NCBI GenBank assembly: GCA_003586115.2
Contig: QVOM02000025.1
Coordinates: 82,255,137-82,319,136, forward strand
Direction: 5' to 3'
DNA length: 64,000 bases
Origin: Salvator merianae
Lineage: Eukaryota > Chordata > Lepidosauria > Squamata > Teiidae
This document shows positions 1-12,700 of the stretch, one piece after another. The notes under the pieces were generated by a model. The model saw nothing but the letters and a program-made list of their open reading frames with translations, was not told the DNA's origin and made no database searches. Each line of letters starts with the position of its first letter. Position 1 is the first letter of the stretch. The position numbers were made by a program, and so were the translations under genes.

Positions 1-351
1 AGAGTTGACGGCTTAGTCTATGTTGGAAATACGCTGTTTTATCCTAATAGGAATAGAAAATAAACAGAATAGCATGTGGTGAATACCTTACATAGTTTAG
101 CTAAGGGTGTGCCACGCCCACCTGTGTGCTTATCCAAATTTCATAATTCCTTTAATTACACATTTAATACAGTCATACAGTAGTTCAGCAGCTAAACTGT
201 CTGTGACATGGACAGAAGCGCTTGGGAAATGGTTTGCCTGCTTGTTCTTTTTATGTCTCACTGGCACAGAACCAGAAGTTGTTCTTTAAGGAAGTAATTA
301 ACTCAATAGACATGCCTTTTCTTATTTTTATTTTTCAGATAGCAGGGGAAA

Positions 352-711
352 ATGCCTTTCAAGTACCTTCAAAAACCTTCCCCTAAAAGATCTAGGCTCT
401 CGGATTCCTTAAACAGTCAGCGCTGGCGGTTCCTGGAAAGTAACCTGGATTATTCCAGAGCAGGTTTGCCATACAACACTGGCCCCATCCAGCATCCAAA
501 GGGGCCCTTGCCATCTTTTGTACCCATTAAACCCAAAGGCCAGGCCAAATTACTGCAGACAAGAAAGCCACTAATTAAACCCCAGACCTGCAGCTTCAAG
601 ATCAACCCAACGCTGCAAGCCCAAAAGAATCGCATTGCTCAGATTGAACACTGCCTTCGCCAACACCCTTTGGTCCTTTACCCTCACCTGAAGGAAAGCA
701 TCCCTCCAGAG
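352..711 (+). CDS. FAM47E: FAM47E-like, coding exon 1 (residues 1-120)
   Basis: The exon follows a pyrimidine-rich acceptor (AG at 337-338), with an in-frame stop at 340-342 just before the ATG, which fixes the start. It ends in phase 0 after CCA GAG at a strong donor, GTAAGA. It is basic and proline-rich, and its last 25 residues form the first half of the conserved FAM47 'LYPHL..PPE' motif. Confidence 0.9.
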
Positions 712-3700
712 GTAAGAGCGGCATTTTCAGCAGGGTTGAAGTGGTCGATAACTTGTCTCATACTTAGGGATGCCGTATGAAATCTACGTCAGTTCCTGTA
801 CAGCAATATCTCAGGTTCTGTAGGGGTTTGGTTCAACAACGGTGTGAAAACTGAAAGTGTGCAAATTAAGTAGTTGATATTAATAGAAATTAGGGGAAAT
901 TACAGGGCAATACTTAGAGAAGCACAGGAGACCAGCGGCGTAGCTGAAAGTTTTGCCACCCGGGGCGAAGCGGTGGCAGAGGAGCACGAGCGAGGGCGCC
1001 CCGCCCTACAGCCTCCTACTCCCGCCGCTGCCCCGATGACTGCTGGGCAGGCGAGCGCGCCGCAGCGCCGGGCGGCACTGTGCCACGGTGCGCTTTCCTT
1101 TCCACTTGTTCTACGGCGCGGCAGGCGGGCAGAAAAGGACCTGGCTCCATGGGCAGCCCACGACAACGCCCCGCCCGGGGCGCCCCGCCCCCCTGTCCCC
1201 CGCTTCCTACGCCACTGCAGGAGACAGAGGGCGTTTTCACACTTACAACAGTAGAATGTTCTAATTAGCAGGGTTCAGGCTGGTCAGGATTGAGTACAGT
1301 GAGGAGTATTCGCATTGTTAGTGCTGGAACGCTCCGTGAGCCAAACAGCTGGGGAAGAAGTGCGAACGGGAGTGCACTAGTTCAGTAGCTGGGTATGGAA
1401 CCAGAGGGAGCCATGTGTAGAGATTTGCCTGGAAGGGCCGCCAGGTTCTGAACCCCAAAGTTCGAATCTACTGAGGGCTGGGTTTGAATCATCTAATGGC
1501 GCAGCCGCACCTGTGCACTCCATGCCTCCTTGCTGGTCCAAACCCAAAAGTGGTGCAAATGCACCTTTCCTGATCCTCACTGGACAGCCCTAGTCAGCTT
1601 CCAGTCCACAATTTTCTTGACCACAACTGGTAGGCTTCAGGTGAGCTTCAGGTGGGCTTTGGTGAGTTTCCAGTCAGCTGGGGCTGTTTGCAGGTGCGAA
1701 TGCTCCGTTCCAGTGAGTGACCTGGAATGTTCTACTTGCTAAGTGTGAACAGGGCCAATAAGACAATCAAATGAGCTCAATCTTTGATGGTCATTTGACT
1801 AGCGGTGCTGACATTTGACTAGTTGGGACCCGCAGGTGGCAAGATGATGCTATAGAGCTCTCCATCTCCTCTACTACTGTGAAGCAATATCAGATTTCTT
1901 CCTAAGCCCCTTTCTAGGAACTCATTTCATCTTCTTCCCTCCCAAACGCCTTTTCCTCATTTGTTGTGCTTCTTTAGAATGTTAACCTGAGGGCAGGAGC
2001 TTGTCCAATGTTATATGTTGTAAGCCAGTCTGAGGCTGTACCCACACGGGGGCTAAAACATGGGATTATCTTGGGGCTATGCTGGGATTGCCACACGTAT
2101 CTGTGATAACCCAAAAATAGCCCCACAATATAGGGTGAAATCCTGTGGTATTCGTATTCCAGGAAAATCCAACTCTCAGCTTGGATTTTCCCAGAATAAT
2201 GAGATGGCCTATCTGTCTGGATGCTTGCATGCAGGATTATTCCTGAAGAAAATGTCCCCCTTACATGTGCAGGGTCAAAACCGGGAAATACCCGGAAGTA
2301 GCTGCCTTGCCGTTGTGGGAGCAAGCATCTAGACAAGTAAGCACCTTGTGCTTGCCCTTGATGTTTCCCTGCTTGCAAGCAATACATGAAGTGTTCTATC
2401 CAGGTATAGTGACCCATAGTCCACATGTGGAGAGCGTGCTTGCCACTAGTCTGTTATACCAGCCAAGCACCATTTTGCTGAGCATTTGGGTGCTTGGCTT
2501 AAAAAGCCCCAGCTGGTAACTTCTGAGGCTGGCGACTGGGCCAGGATGGGCTCCAGCCCACAGTGGACCAGATTAGCTAGACCAGGCCACTGCAGTGTGC
2601 AATCGCTTGTTCACTTTGGAAATAGCTATCCTGTCCCACATGGTCCATGGAGGTGTCCAAAAACGTTCCTGGAGACCCGGCCAGAGGCATGAAACACATA
2701 TGCAGCCAGCAAACTATAGGGGGGATTTTTGTCTCCCTCTGTGATGGTCTGCAGACAGAGCATGGGATGGTGGTAGCAGTGGTAGAACAGCACAGTTGAC
2801 AGCTTTACTTTTACCAGCCTAAAGGTGGCCCCTGTCCCCTGTGCATTGGGGACCAGTTCAGGCAGGTGAGAGTGACGCTTCCCCAGTCCCACAGCTGCAA
2901 TCTGCAGGGCGCCACTTCAAACAAGTAAAAGGAACAAGAGGGCACAAAACAGAACCTGGCTTTGGTCCAGTTAAAATTGGGAACGGGACGTATCCAGAGG
3001 CAGCCAGGACTTGCCGGGATTTATCTGAAGTGTTGAAGACAGCAATGGGAGCAGGAACCACCGCAGCTGGTTGGCACAACTTGTCACACTCTGTGCATGT
3101 TTTTAAGTTCAGGGCCAAGCTACACATGGTATTCCTTTTCTAAAAATGTAAAAATTACTGAGATAGTTTCTTTTGTATTAATATTGCTACTTCTGTTTTT
3201 TCTTCTTTCTATTTCTGTTTCTGTTTCTGTATATAATGTGTCTAAGGGCCTTTCCGCACTGGCTGATATATTGGTCCAGCGTGAGGCCTAGACGCTTTCT
3301 GGGCCTCTTCTTCTGCACCCTGGGGCGGAACAAAAGAGGCCCCGCCTCCTTCTATGCCACTCTGTCTACATGGCTGCCTAGCTGGTCTACCTAGACTGGG
3401 ACACAGATAGACCTTTTTTAACAGGTCTGCTGGCAGTCCAGGGGCCTCTGCAATAGAATAGGGAGTTGTACAGAAGCACACATGCTTCCCCGTTCCAGTT
3501 TAGCAGGAGGCCCCATTTCAGTGACGCACTAAATTGCGCAGCCGAAATGCATCCCCCTGGGTCTCCAAGGGCTGGAACAACCCAGAACCAGACTTCCAGC
3601 ATTCGCAGTGTGCATGCCACCTGCCTGCCATGGCAGCAACTGCGGAAATGTCTGGCTGCTGTCAAGGCAACCAGGGACATGGTGCACAAGTGTGCAGCTG

Positions 3701-6700
3701 CAGTTGTGCTGCAGCCTGCAGCATTCACACCAGGAAGTAGGTGCAAATGCTGCCTATCAGGAGCTGTCCAGCTGCTCCCAGTACAGCTGTGGACTACAAT
3801 TTTGTTGCCCACAGCTAGTAGCGATCAGGAGCATCTGCAGATGCTCCTGATCACTAAGGCCTCTATGAAATGCGGACATACTGTGCTAGTGACCATCCAA
3901 TCGTTCACTAGCATGAAAGTGCAAACAGGGCCTTTGATATGTTCTTTTCACTCCAGAAGCTGATCAAAGATGGTTTAAGACAGAGGTGTAGCTAGACCCT
4001 CATTTAGCATTGCAGTGGGGCTCCTGTCTTGCTTTTTTGCCTGAGGCATATTTCACTCGAGCTATGTCCCAGAGGATTTTCCGCACCTTTATAATTTTTT
4101 AAAAATTTTATTTTGTACAAAATCAAAACAGATTACGAATAAAACATTAAAAAATCCCACAAATCAATACAGTCATTAATTTATAATACTTATACTCTTA
4201 TACATTCATAATCCCTCCCTTGGTGAACCCCCCTCTGCAACCTAAACTATCACATATGGAAGGTTATTAATTTCTTTCCTGGTCACTCCCCGCTTCCTTC
4301 ACCAAATATTCCACTATCTCCTTCCATTTTCCTCTCAAAATTTCCATCTACTTTTTGACCTTCTATCCTTGGTTACTCAATATTTGAAATCTCATTGCAT
4401 CTAGTAAATAATACCTCCATCTCTCCAATGTCCATCTGGTACTCTCTTTCCAAGGATTTTTCCGCACTGTGATTTTTCTCATGATGCTGTGGGGGAATGA
4501 CCTCTTGGCTAATGCCAAAGGTGGCAGAAATATCCCCTTTTTATGACATTTGTCCAATGTGCAGTGACAGAACAGAGTTATGGCGAGTGTAGGGGATTTT
4601 CACTGTTGTAATGTAAACTGACAAACAAATGAAAACGATAAGCTTATCAGAGAATGTGCAGCCAACCAGATCCGGGACTAATGAGGTCTGAGGGGAAATC
4701 CTGTTTATAAATGTTATTTGAATTTTTGTGCAAAAGTTGCCAAATCTCAAGCTTCCGGTTAGCCTTGTCAAGCTTCCTTAGATCTGTGTTTGCTTACAGA
4801 AGGAGTCTGTTTATGATGAAACCCTGGATGGCCTCCCTCAGGTCAAGGTAACTGGCCCAGTTACTGCTCATCTGGAAGGGTTCTGCTCATTCATTCTGGG
4901 GTCTTTTTGCACTTACCTCTGGTCCAGTACATGAAGGAGTGCAGAGGCCTCCCTTCTACACACTGGCACTAGCACACTCCGTCTGCACTGGGCAGAGTGT
5001 AAACTGGACTAGGTGGCCTGAAATGGCCACCTAGTCCAGTTTGCTAGTGAATCTTTTTTAAAAGGTCTAGTCGCAGGGGTGGGCAAACTTTTTGACTCAA
5101 GGGCCACCCAGCGCACCGGCGGGGCGACCCAGCGTGCCGGCGCGTGGACGTGTGGGCGGGGCAACCCAACGCGCGTGCGTGTGGGCGGGGCGACCCAACG
5201 CGCGTGTGTGTGGGCGAGGCGACCCAGCGCGCCGGTGTGCGTGTGGGCGGGGGGACCCAGCACGCGTCCGTGTGGGGGCGGGGGGACCCAGCGCGCCAGC
5301 ATCTGTGCGGGCTGGATTACAAAGCCAAACGGGCCGCATGTGGCCTGCGGGCCTTAGTTTGCCCACCCCTGGTCTAGTAGGACTAGCAGCTGCTAAATTG
5401 GACCACAGAGCAATGCAGAAGCCACACTCCACCATATTCCAGTTTACCAGGGGGACCCATTTTGGTGGTGTAACAAGGTGTATCGCCAAAATAGGTCTGC
5501 TGGGGCCTCTAAGGCCAGGAGCTTTCATTCCTGACTGTCAGAGCTTCAGGCCTGCATAGGGGCTGTTCCAGAACAGCCCTCCAAATACAAACAGCCTTCT
5601 TCCGGGATATGTGGACCCCTCAAGTTGGTGGATCATTGCACCAACACGTAGAGAATAAGAAGGCTGGCACAAGCTTGCCTTGGTTACACTCACATGTTGG
5701 TGCTAATATGAAGACTATTATTTTATTTTTTTCTTTTGTTTAAAAACTTTGTATATTGCTTCCCATTAAGGAAATCTCAAAGTGGTTTATGGATGCGACT
5801 AGCAGCCGTGAGATAGAAGGGAACCCTACACTCATAGTATTCTTCCATGGGCTTGTTTCATTTCACTGGGGATCGGGGAGCAAAGGTATGATGGTGTGGT
5901 GGCTGATGCAATGTCTGCATACTCAGTATGGCGTGCACCACAAGACTGCTCCTGGGTCGAAGTGCTTGAATGAACCCAGAAGTGGAGCACACGGTCATTG
6001 GCACAGGTGGCATGTCTGGCCCATGTTACAGAACAAACTTTCCTCATGGTAGAAATTTCCACCCAGAGGTTATTTCACCAGGTTCTGGAAATGGCCCCAA
6101 AAGTCAGTCATTCTGGAGCCTATTGTTGGGCTCTGGAGTGGGACTTCGGACAATCCTGCCGCCACCAATGAAGCAGTGGAAGCAGTAGCCAATCTGGCCT
6201 GTGCTATAGTTGCAGAACAGGTCTTTCTGCTCCACAAATAGAGAGCTCCCACGAGAGGATTCTTCTGCCCTAGGCAGAAGGCCAAGCGCTGGTAATGTGC
6301 AGTCATCATGCTCCAGGCCTTTTTTTGGTGCACTGTGTGACGTGCACACCACATGCTGGGCATTCTCTTGGCATGGCCAGAAGTGGCTGTGTAGATCTTA
6401 GTGGAAAGTCTCACTTTTGCCTTGCTAAATTATGTTCCAGTCCATTGTGCAGCAGAGGACAATTGGGGCAGGTAAAAGAAAATCTTTCAGACACCATGTG
6501 ACAGCTTCTTTGCTACTGTGCCACCACCAACATGATCCTGCAAGACTCTTCTATATGAACAGAGGTCTTGGTCAAGCAGGATTCTTGGGCATGGGGCGTC
6601 TTGTTCTCTGTGATGTAGGACACTTGTTAGTTCTAACTTGGCATGAGACTCGTGTATCTCAGTGGGCAGATCTAATAAATAACTGAGCAAAAGGATGGGG

Positions 6701-9700
6701 ATTTTGGATTTTGCTGAAGACACCTGTCATTTCTAGATCTGCTTTCAGCTGTGAAGCTCACCAGGTGACCTTGGGCTGCTCAATAACAATATCATTCTAG
6801 GCTGTACAAAACTCTATGGTGCAGAGGTCATCCACACTGTGAGGACTAGAACAGCCCGTCTGGGGCCTCCAGCACTCAAAGTGCAGATGGCTGGCCTGAG
6901 CACCACGGCAGTGACCACAGCAACGTCCGGCCGTTGCCATGGTGATCAGGGATGCAGTGTGCAACTGTGCAGCTGCAGCTACCCCATATTGTCCACGCAC
7001 AGCATTTGCACCCCAGCAAGCGGGCAAACGCTGCTGACTGGGAGCAATCCAGCTGCTCCTAGTCATGCTGTGGTTAACAATTTTGTTGTCCACAGCTAAA
7101 AGCATCCAGGAGCGGCTGTAGGTGCTTCCAGATGCTGCAGCAGCGGGCCTGTGCGGATGCACTTACCTGGTGAGTGTCTGATCGCTCATTAAGGGTAAAA
7201 TGCAAACAGGCCCTAAGTCTCAGCTGCCTCATAGGGTTGTTGTGAAGGCAAGATGGGTTGGACAGAAGACCATCTCCTCTGCCTTGTGCTCCTGGTGGAA
7301 AATCAGAATAGGACTGTAAGAAATAACTCATAAATAATTGGCAAAAGGCACTGCAATTCCATGCAGCAGCGTAGCATACCTATTAACAGAACTAAGATGA
7401 CAATTGTGTGCACACTTGTGCACAAGTAAGTCTTTCTGGCTGTCTTGCTAGTAAGCATATTTAGAACTACAGGTTAACTTCCTAGTTTTAATATGCTTCA
7501 GATGGCTTAAAATGCTGATTGTACAGCATTTACAGTATAGTACATAAGAACATAAGAGGAGCCCTGCTGGACCAGGCCATGGCCCATCTAGTCCGGTATC
7601 CTGTTTCACACAGTGGCCCACCAATTGCTTCTGGTCATTCTCAAGCAGAATATAAAGGCAAAACCTTCATCTGTTCTCAGCTCCTGCAAATGGCCCTTAG
7701 AGGCATCCTGCCTGTCTCTCCACCCTGGAGAAAGTACCTAGGCATCAATTCTCACAGCCATTGATACACCTGACCTCCATGAATCTGTCCAATCCATTCT
7801 TAAAGCTTTCCAGGCTGATTGCTGTCACCACCTCTTCCGGTAGTAAATTCCATAGACCGATGATTCTCTGGGTTAAAAAATACTTCTCTTTTTTGGTCCT
7901 AACTCTCCTGCCCGTGAGTTTCATAGAGTGCCCCCTGGTTCTAATGTTGTGCAACAGAGAAAATAATTTTTCCCTATCCACCTTTTCCATACCATGCATG
8001 ATTTTATATGTTTCAATCAATAGATTGGTTTTGGTAGCCACCTGATCAGGAAAAAAACAACCCTGGCCTGCTCCTATGTATTTAGCAGCTGCTGGATCTG
8101 CAGAAAACCAACAGATAAAGCTTTTCAAAGCAGAGTGGTAATGATTATTATATAATAATGAAACTGCTGTCCACGGTATTTTTCTCTGGTGTAAACCACC
8201 TTAGGGACTTTTTTTTCTCCGAAAGGTGGTATATAAATACAAATACAAATTCAAACCATAGGAACAACGACTAATTAAAAATTAGTCAGACCACAATAAC
8301 GTTTTTCTCATGTTTGCTACATGTATTGAATCAAATCTCAAAAGCCCTGTGCTGTTCACATCTTTGGCATGACTGAATCTTCAGTATGAGCCAAGCACAC
8401 TACTAAATACAAAACCAAAACACCTCTCATGCATAACCAAGTGGGGAAACCACCGTATTTTAGGGCTACCACTTCATGTCCCAACAGTGATGGGGCTGCC
8501 CCCAAGAAAGTAGAAGGTCACCATGTCGACTTGGCCAGGACATCTGGTCTGGACAAGGACTGTTTAATGTGGGTGGATGTTCTCTTCATTCCGTTATCAT
8601 GATCAGCTCACTTTCTGACAAGATTTAGGCCAGTTGTGACCCAACCTCTCTCAGCAGCTGTGATGGACCTAAGAAATATTTCATCCTTGGAGGGTAATGA
8701 AAAATCCCTGAATGCTTTCAGGGACTTTCCAGTTGACATTGGCACTCATATCAACACTTTGCTCTCTCTGAAGAACGCAGAAGTAACCTAAAAGTATTTA
8801 TCAAAAAAAACAAAATAAAACAAAAAACACAGGGTCTTTCTGCACTTACACTTAAACTAGGAACCTCCCTTCTACACTTCCCTTCTGGCACGCCCACCAC
8901 TAGTACACTCTATCCACATACGAGGGAGCATAATTCAGATCAAGGGAGCCTTGATCTGGATTGCTGCTAGGCCTGATTAAACAGGTCTACTGGTGGACCA
9001 GCAGGTCCTGAACCAGAACATGAAGGTGTGCAGAAGGCACGCATCCATTTACCATACTACTAGGAAAACCATTTTAGCAAGGTAGCCAGATAGCTGTAGA
9101 GAATCAGCCAAATATCTGATGCACCTGTTTTTCCCCAGCTTTTTCTATGGCTAGTTTAATTGGTTTGGCAATTTCTGTGGCCAGCCTGCATTTCAGGGGC
9201 ACACAAAGTGTGTCGTCAGAATGGGTCCCTATGGACTCTGAGGTTAGGAATTTTCATTCCTCGCCCTTTGGAGCTCTCAGGGGGCAGGCCTCAAAACTTG
9301 CACAGGGCTAGCGTCAGGGCTGGTTTGGACCAGAAGATCTGGTGCAGAAAGGCCCCAGTTGAGTTTCTCAGGCTACCATGAAAGAACTGGATTTTGCTGT
9401 AGGATCTTCTCCAAAGTAATGCTTAAAGATAAAGCCCTTTCATAACAGCCAGTTGTGTGTAATATTTGATAACATATAGCTTCATTTAGTGCAGAGCCCT
9501 TGTGTGAGGGCTTCCGAGAAGTTCTAACTGCCTAAGTTCCATGTCCTGGAACAAGGATTTAGAACATTTCTTTCTGGACTCTAACTTACTTTATCTTTAG
9601 CTATAGTAGTGATGGCAAGAGCTAAGGTGGGAGCTGGCATACACCCATTGATGGTTTATTTATTTATTTAACAACAATACAATAAAGTATAAGCAAACAA

Positions 9701-12700
9701 AAACAGAACCATGACACTATTTTGATTCTACAAGTAAAATAGTGTATGTATGTTGGTGTCACTTTGCAATTAGAGAAAATAATAAAGAGAAGAAAAATTA
9801 AACAGTTTTAGCAAGATTATACACAGTTAACAGTTTCATAAGTTTACCATTGTGGGCAACAGTTTAGGTAGCTTTTGCTTAGTTGAATTAAATTAAATCT
9901 GGCGATAACCATTTACAAAGAGGAAGAGGTGTGTGTTTCAGGGTTCTACTGGTTTGAATGTGGTTTTGAAGAACGGCATACACCCATTGATGTTGACACT
10001 TTCGTCTGTCTCAAACCACATTCCAAAGTGCAACAAATCAGAACAGGTTTGGTCAGATGGTCAAGTTTCCTGGCAACCTCTAGGTTACAGTAGCCAGTTT
10101 GGGACATTAACTTTCATTGATGGTAATGCTGTCATAATCAAATGAAGCACTTTACCAAATTGCCAAAGGCTGTGAACATTTTCTAATGCTGGTGGAAGGT
10201 TGCCCACTATATTAACAAAAAAAGTGAATATTCAGTAGGAATGGTGAAACAGAAGATAGTAGGTGCAATCAGATAAGGGTTTTTTCAATCACCCCTTTTA
10301 GAAAACATGTCCTTTGTGTAGACACATAAAAAACAGGCATTCAAACAGTTAAACAAATAAGTTTACCTCATGTTTTTATATCCTTCACCTCAAAGTCTGG
10401 CAACACCTTCCTGACAATGAGTGCTCACCACTGATTGTCCATTCACCTGCCCAGCTTTTTGTGGGGAGCATTTGTTCTCATGCTTTGATTGGCTAGATTA
10501 CCCTCCTCTGTGCTTATGAAGCTCCCTGACCAATGAGACCGAAATAATGAGTTGCTCTCGGTGTCATTTTACTCCCATATGAAGAAAGGGCACCCATTTC
10601 TGGGCTTTGGGACAAGGTAAGGCAATTTTAGGGATTTTATCTAATGTCCTTACAGTCTCAAGTTGCCCAGAGGGTGCCTCATTAAGTGTGTCTGATCGCA
10701 ACCACTGTAACAATGAACACATAGGGAATATCCCTTTTTGGTGATATTTATTAAGCCAACAGAAACCATTTTCTTGCCCATCCAAGGCCAATGTGAACCC
10801 ATATTATCCATTTTTCCCCCTCCTTACTTTTGCATTAAAGGCTCTTTCTGCACTGGAATATCCTGGAATAAGGACCTGCAATTTGCATGCTACTGCAAAC
10901 TATGGCAAGCCCCTAATTCAGGATATATTCTGCAATAAGGCCCATTGCAGAAATGGCCAAAGTCTGTCTGAAATATAACAGTCTTAAAAGATATCCAGAG
11001 AAACCACTCTGGTGACCTACTTTTACTTTGATTTTTATTTCAACACTCCCCTTAGCTTTTCAAGGAAGTTCTTGATGTCCTGGATCCAGAGATGCTTCCA
11101 GTGAGAGAAGAAGTAGATGTTGATGTCCGGCAGGAGTGTGAACTTCCGTATATTATGGAATATCAGTTGGAGAACAAAAGAAGCAGGTGCATAAGGAGGA
11201 GCAAATTGATGAACAGGTTAGTGCCAGGAAATGCACAATGATTAAACATGTTAGGTTGCTAGAAAGGATGGATTTATGACGTACTCCTGCTACATGTTAT
11301 GACAATAAACAGTGGAAACAAGAACCCTAGAGGCCATTTGGGACGGATGGGCCATAAGTCACAGTGGGTAGCGTTTCACCACACCCAGAACTTCTTACCA
11401 AAGGCTTTCAGTTCAGGATAGGCTAATGTGTATATATCCTTTATGCCCAGTGGGGTCCGTTTTTAGATGGACTTGACTAGCCTTGCAGCCCTATAGGTTG
11501 CTTCCATATAGCAGCAGAAGAAGGTCTCTGCTTGGCTGGAGTGCTTGCTGCAACTCCAGAACCAGGAGTTCTGGTACCTGTACAACCTGTGGCTCCCAGC
11601 CTTGCAAACTTCAAAGCCAGGAACAAAAGTTCCCCAGCTGTGAAGTTTCTGACAGGCCCCATTAAAGAACACACAGGAAATGGCACCAGAAGTGTGCCAT
11701 TTTCTGGCTGGTCCTTAATAGGTCCAGTTGGAAAACAAAGCAGTTAAGTTGCTGCTGCCGCTACCATCCTTCCACGTGACAGGGGCAGGAGCAAATGAGG
11801 GTGGCAAACGCTCCTGGAGTGGGGTCCCTGCTCCAAAAGAAGGCTGCTTTTGGGGGTGCTGTGGACCAGGCTGCGGAGCCAACAGATACAGTGATGTCTG
11901 GTCACTGTGCTTCTCAGACCCTTTCAAGTGTGACCTTTTTTGACCACGTGCCTTCAGTCATAATGCCTTATTCTGACCCCTTTGGACTGTATTCTCCTAT
12001 GACTCATTAGCCACAATGGCCATCAGCGGACCATGCAAAGATAGAAATATAGCTACCATTGGGCAACATTAGCTTTTGGCTTGAGGCCCAGTAACCCAGT
12101 GGTGGGCAATTGGCCAGTTGTACTCTGTGCTTCGTTTAGGCCTCAGTCTGCATTGTATGGAGGTCAGTTGAGGTTTCTTGCTGGGGAAGCCCTGTGGCCT
12201 TGCTAGAAGGTAACAGTGTAATGTTTGCTTTGTATTGTGCAGGGTTTGATCATTGTTTACACAAACTAAGCCAGGACTTTTCATTTTCCTGGGAACACAT
12301 CCAGCACTTTCGTCCACATTGTGTACACAGTTTCATTCACACACACAAATGCATACATATATCATGTGTGTGAATATAATTGCTCAATATATAATTGCAA
12401 AAAAATTTGGATCTGTTCACACTTTACACTGGACAAGACCCCGCGGTGCAGCAGCCATCCACATTGGGCCTTTTCGCACTGAGCTCCGTAGTCCGTTCCC
12501 AGTAGTTGGCTTCGGACCGGAGGGGTTGGAGAACGCAGCGGCGTAGCTAAAGGTTCCGCCACCCGGGGCGGACCAAATGGCGGCAGCCGAGCAGGGTGCC
12601 CCGCCCTGCAGGACGCCCCGCCCTGCAACTGCCTACTCCCGCTGCCGCCGTGACGATGGCCGCGCGCGTGCCAGCCGGCGCGGTGAGCGAGCGGTGCGAG

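Larger units (their letters stand above)
712..11055 (+). other. FAM47E-like intron 1, repeat-filled
   Basis: This intron of about 10.3 kb holds no recognisable exon. It contains an hAT-type MITE (933-1217), a 5' region of the same MITE-rich kind as far as 1756, degenerate hairpin elements (about 2040-2340, 3245-3930, 4905-5580, 6801-7213, 8830-9360), an hAT element carrying a minisatellite (5074-5371), a minus-strand LINE fragment (7541-8125), a LINE 3' tail (8170-8255), a reverse-transcribed insert with long duplications (9636-9992) and a short hairpin MITE (10840-10958). Confidence 0.8.

Noticed and set aside
874..1268. Overlapping reading frames on both strands
   Set aside because: They lie in the GC-rich hAT MITE at 933-1217 and have no conserved motif.
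5009..5559. Several long frames rich in Gly, Arg and Pro on both strands
   Set aside because: Produced by the minisatellite inside the hAT element. Repetitive in all frames.
7745..8128. 127-codon minus-strand protein-coding gene
   Set aside because: It is the C-terminal end of a LINE ORF2, truncated and repeated elsewhere in the window, not a host gene.
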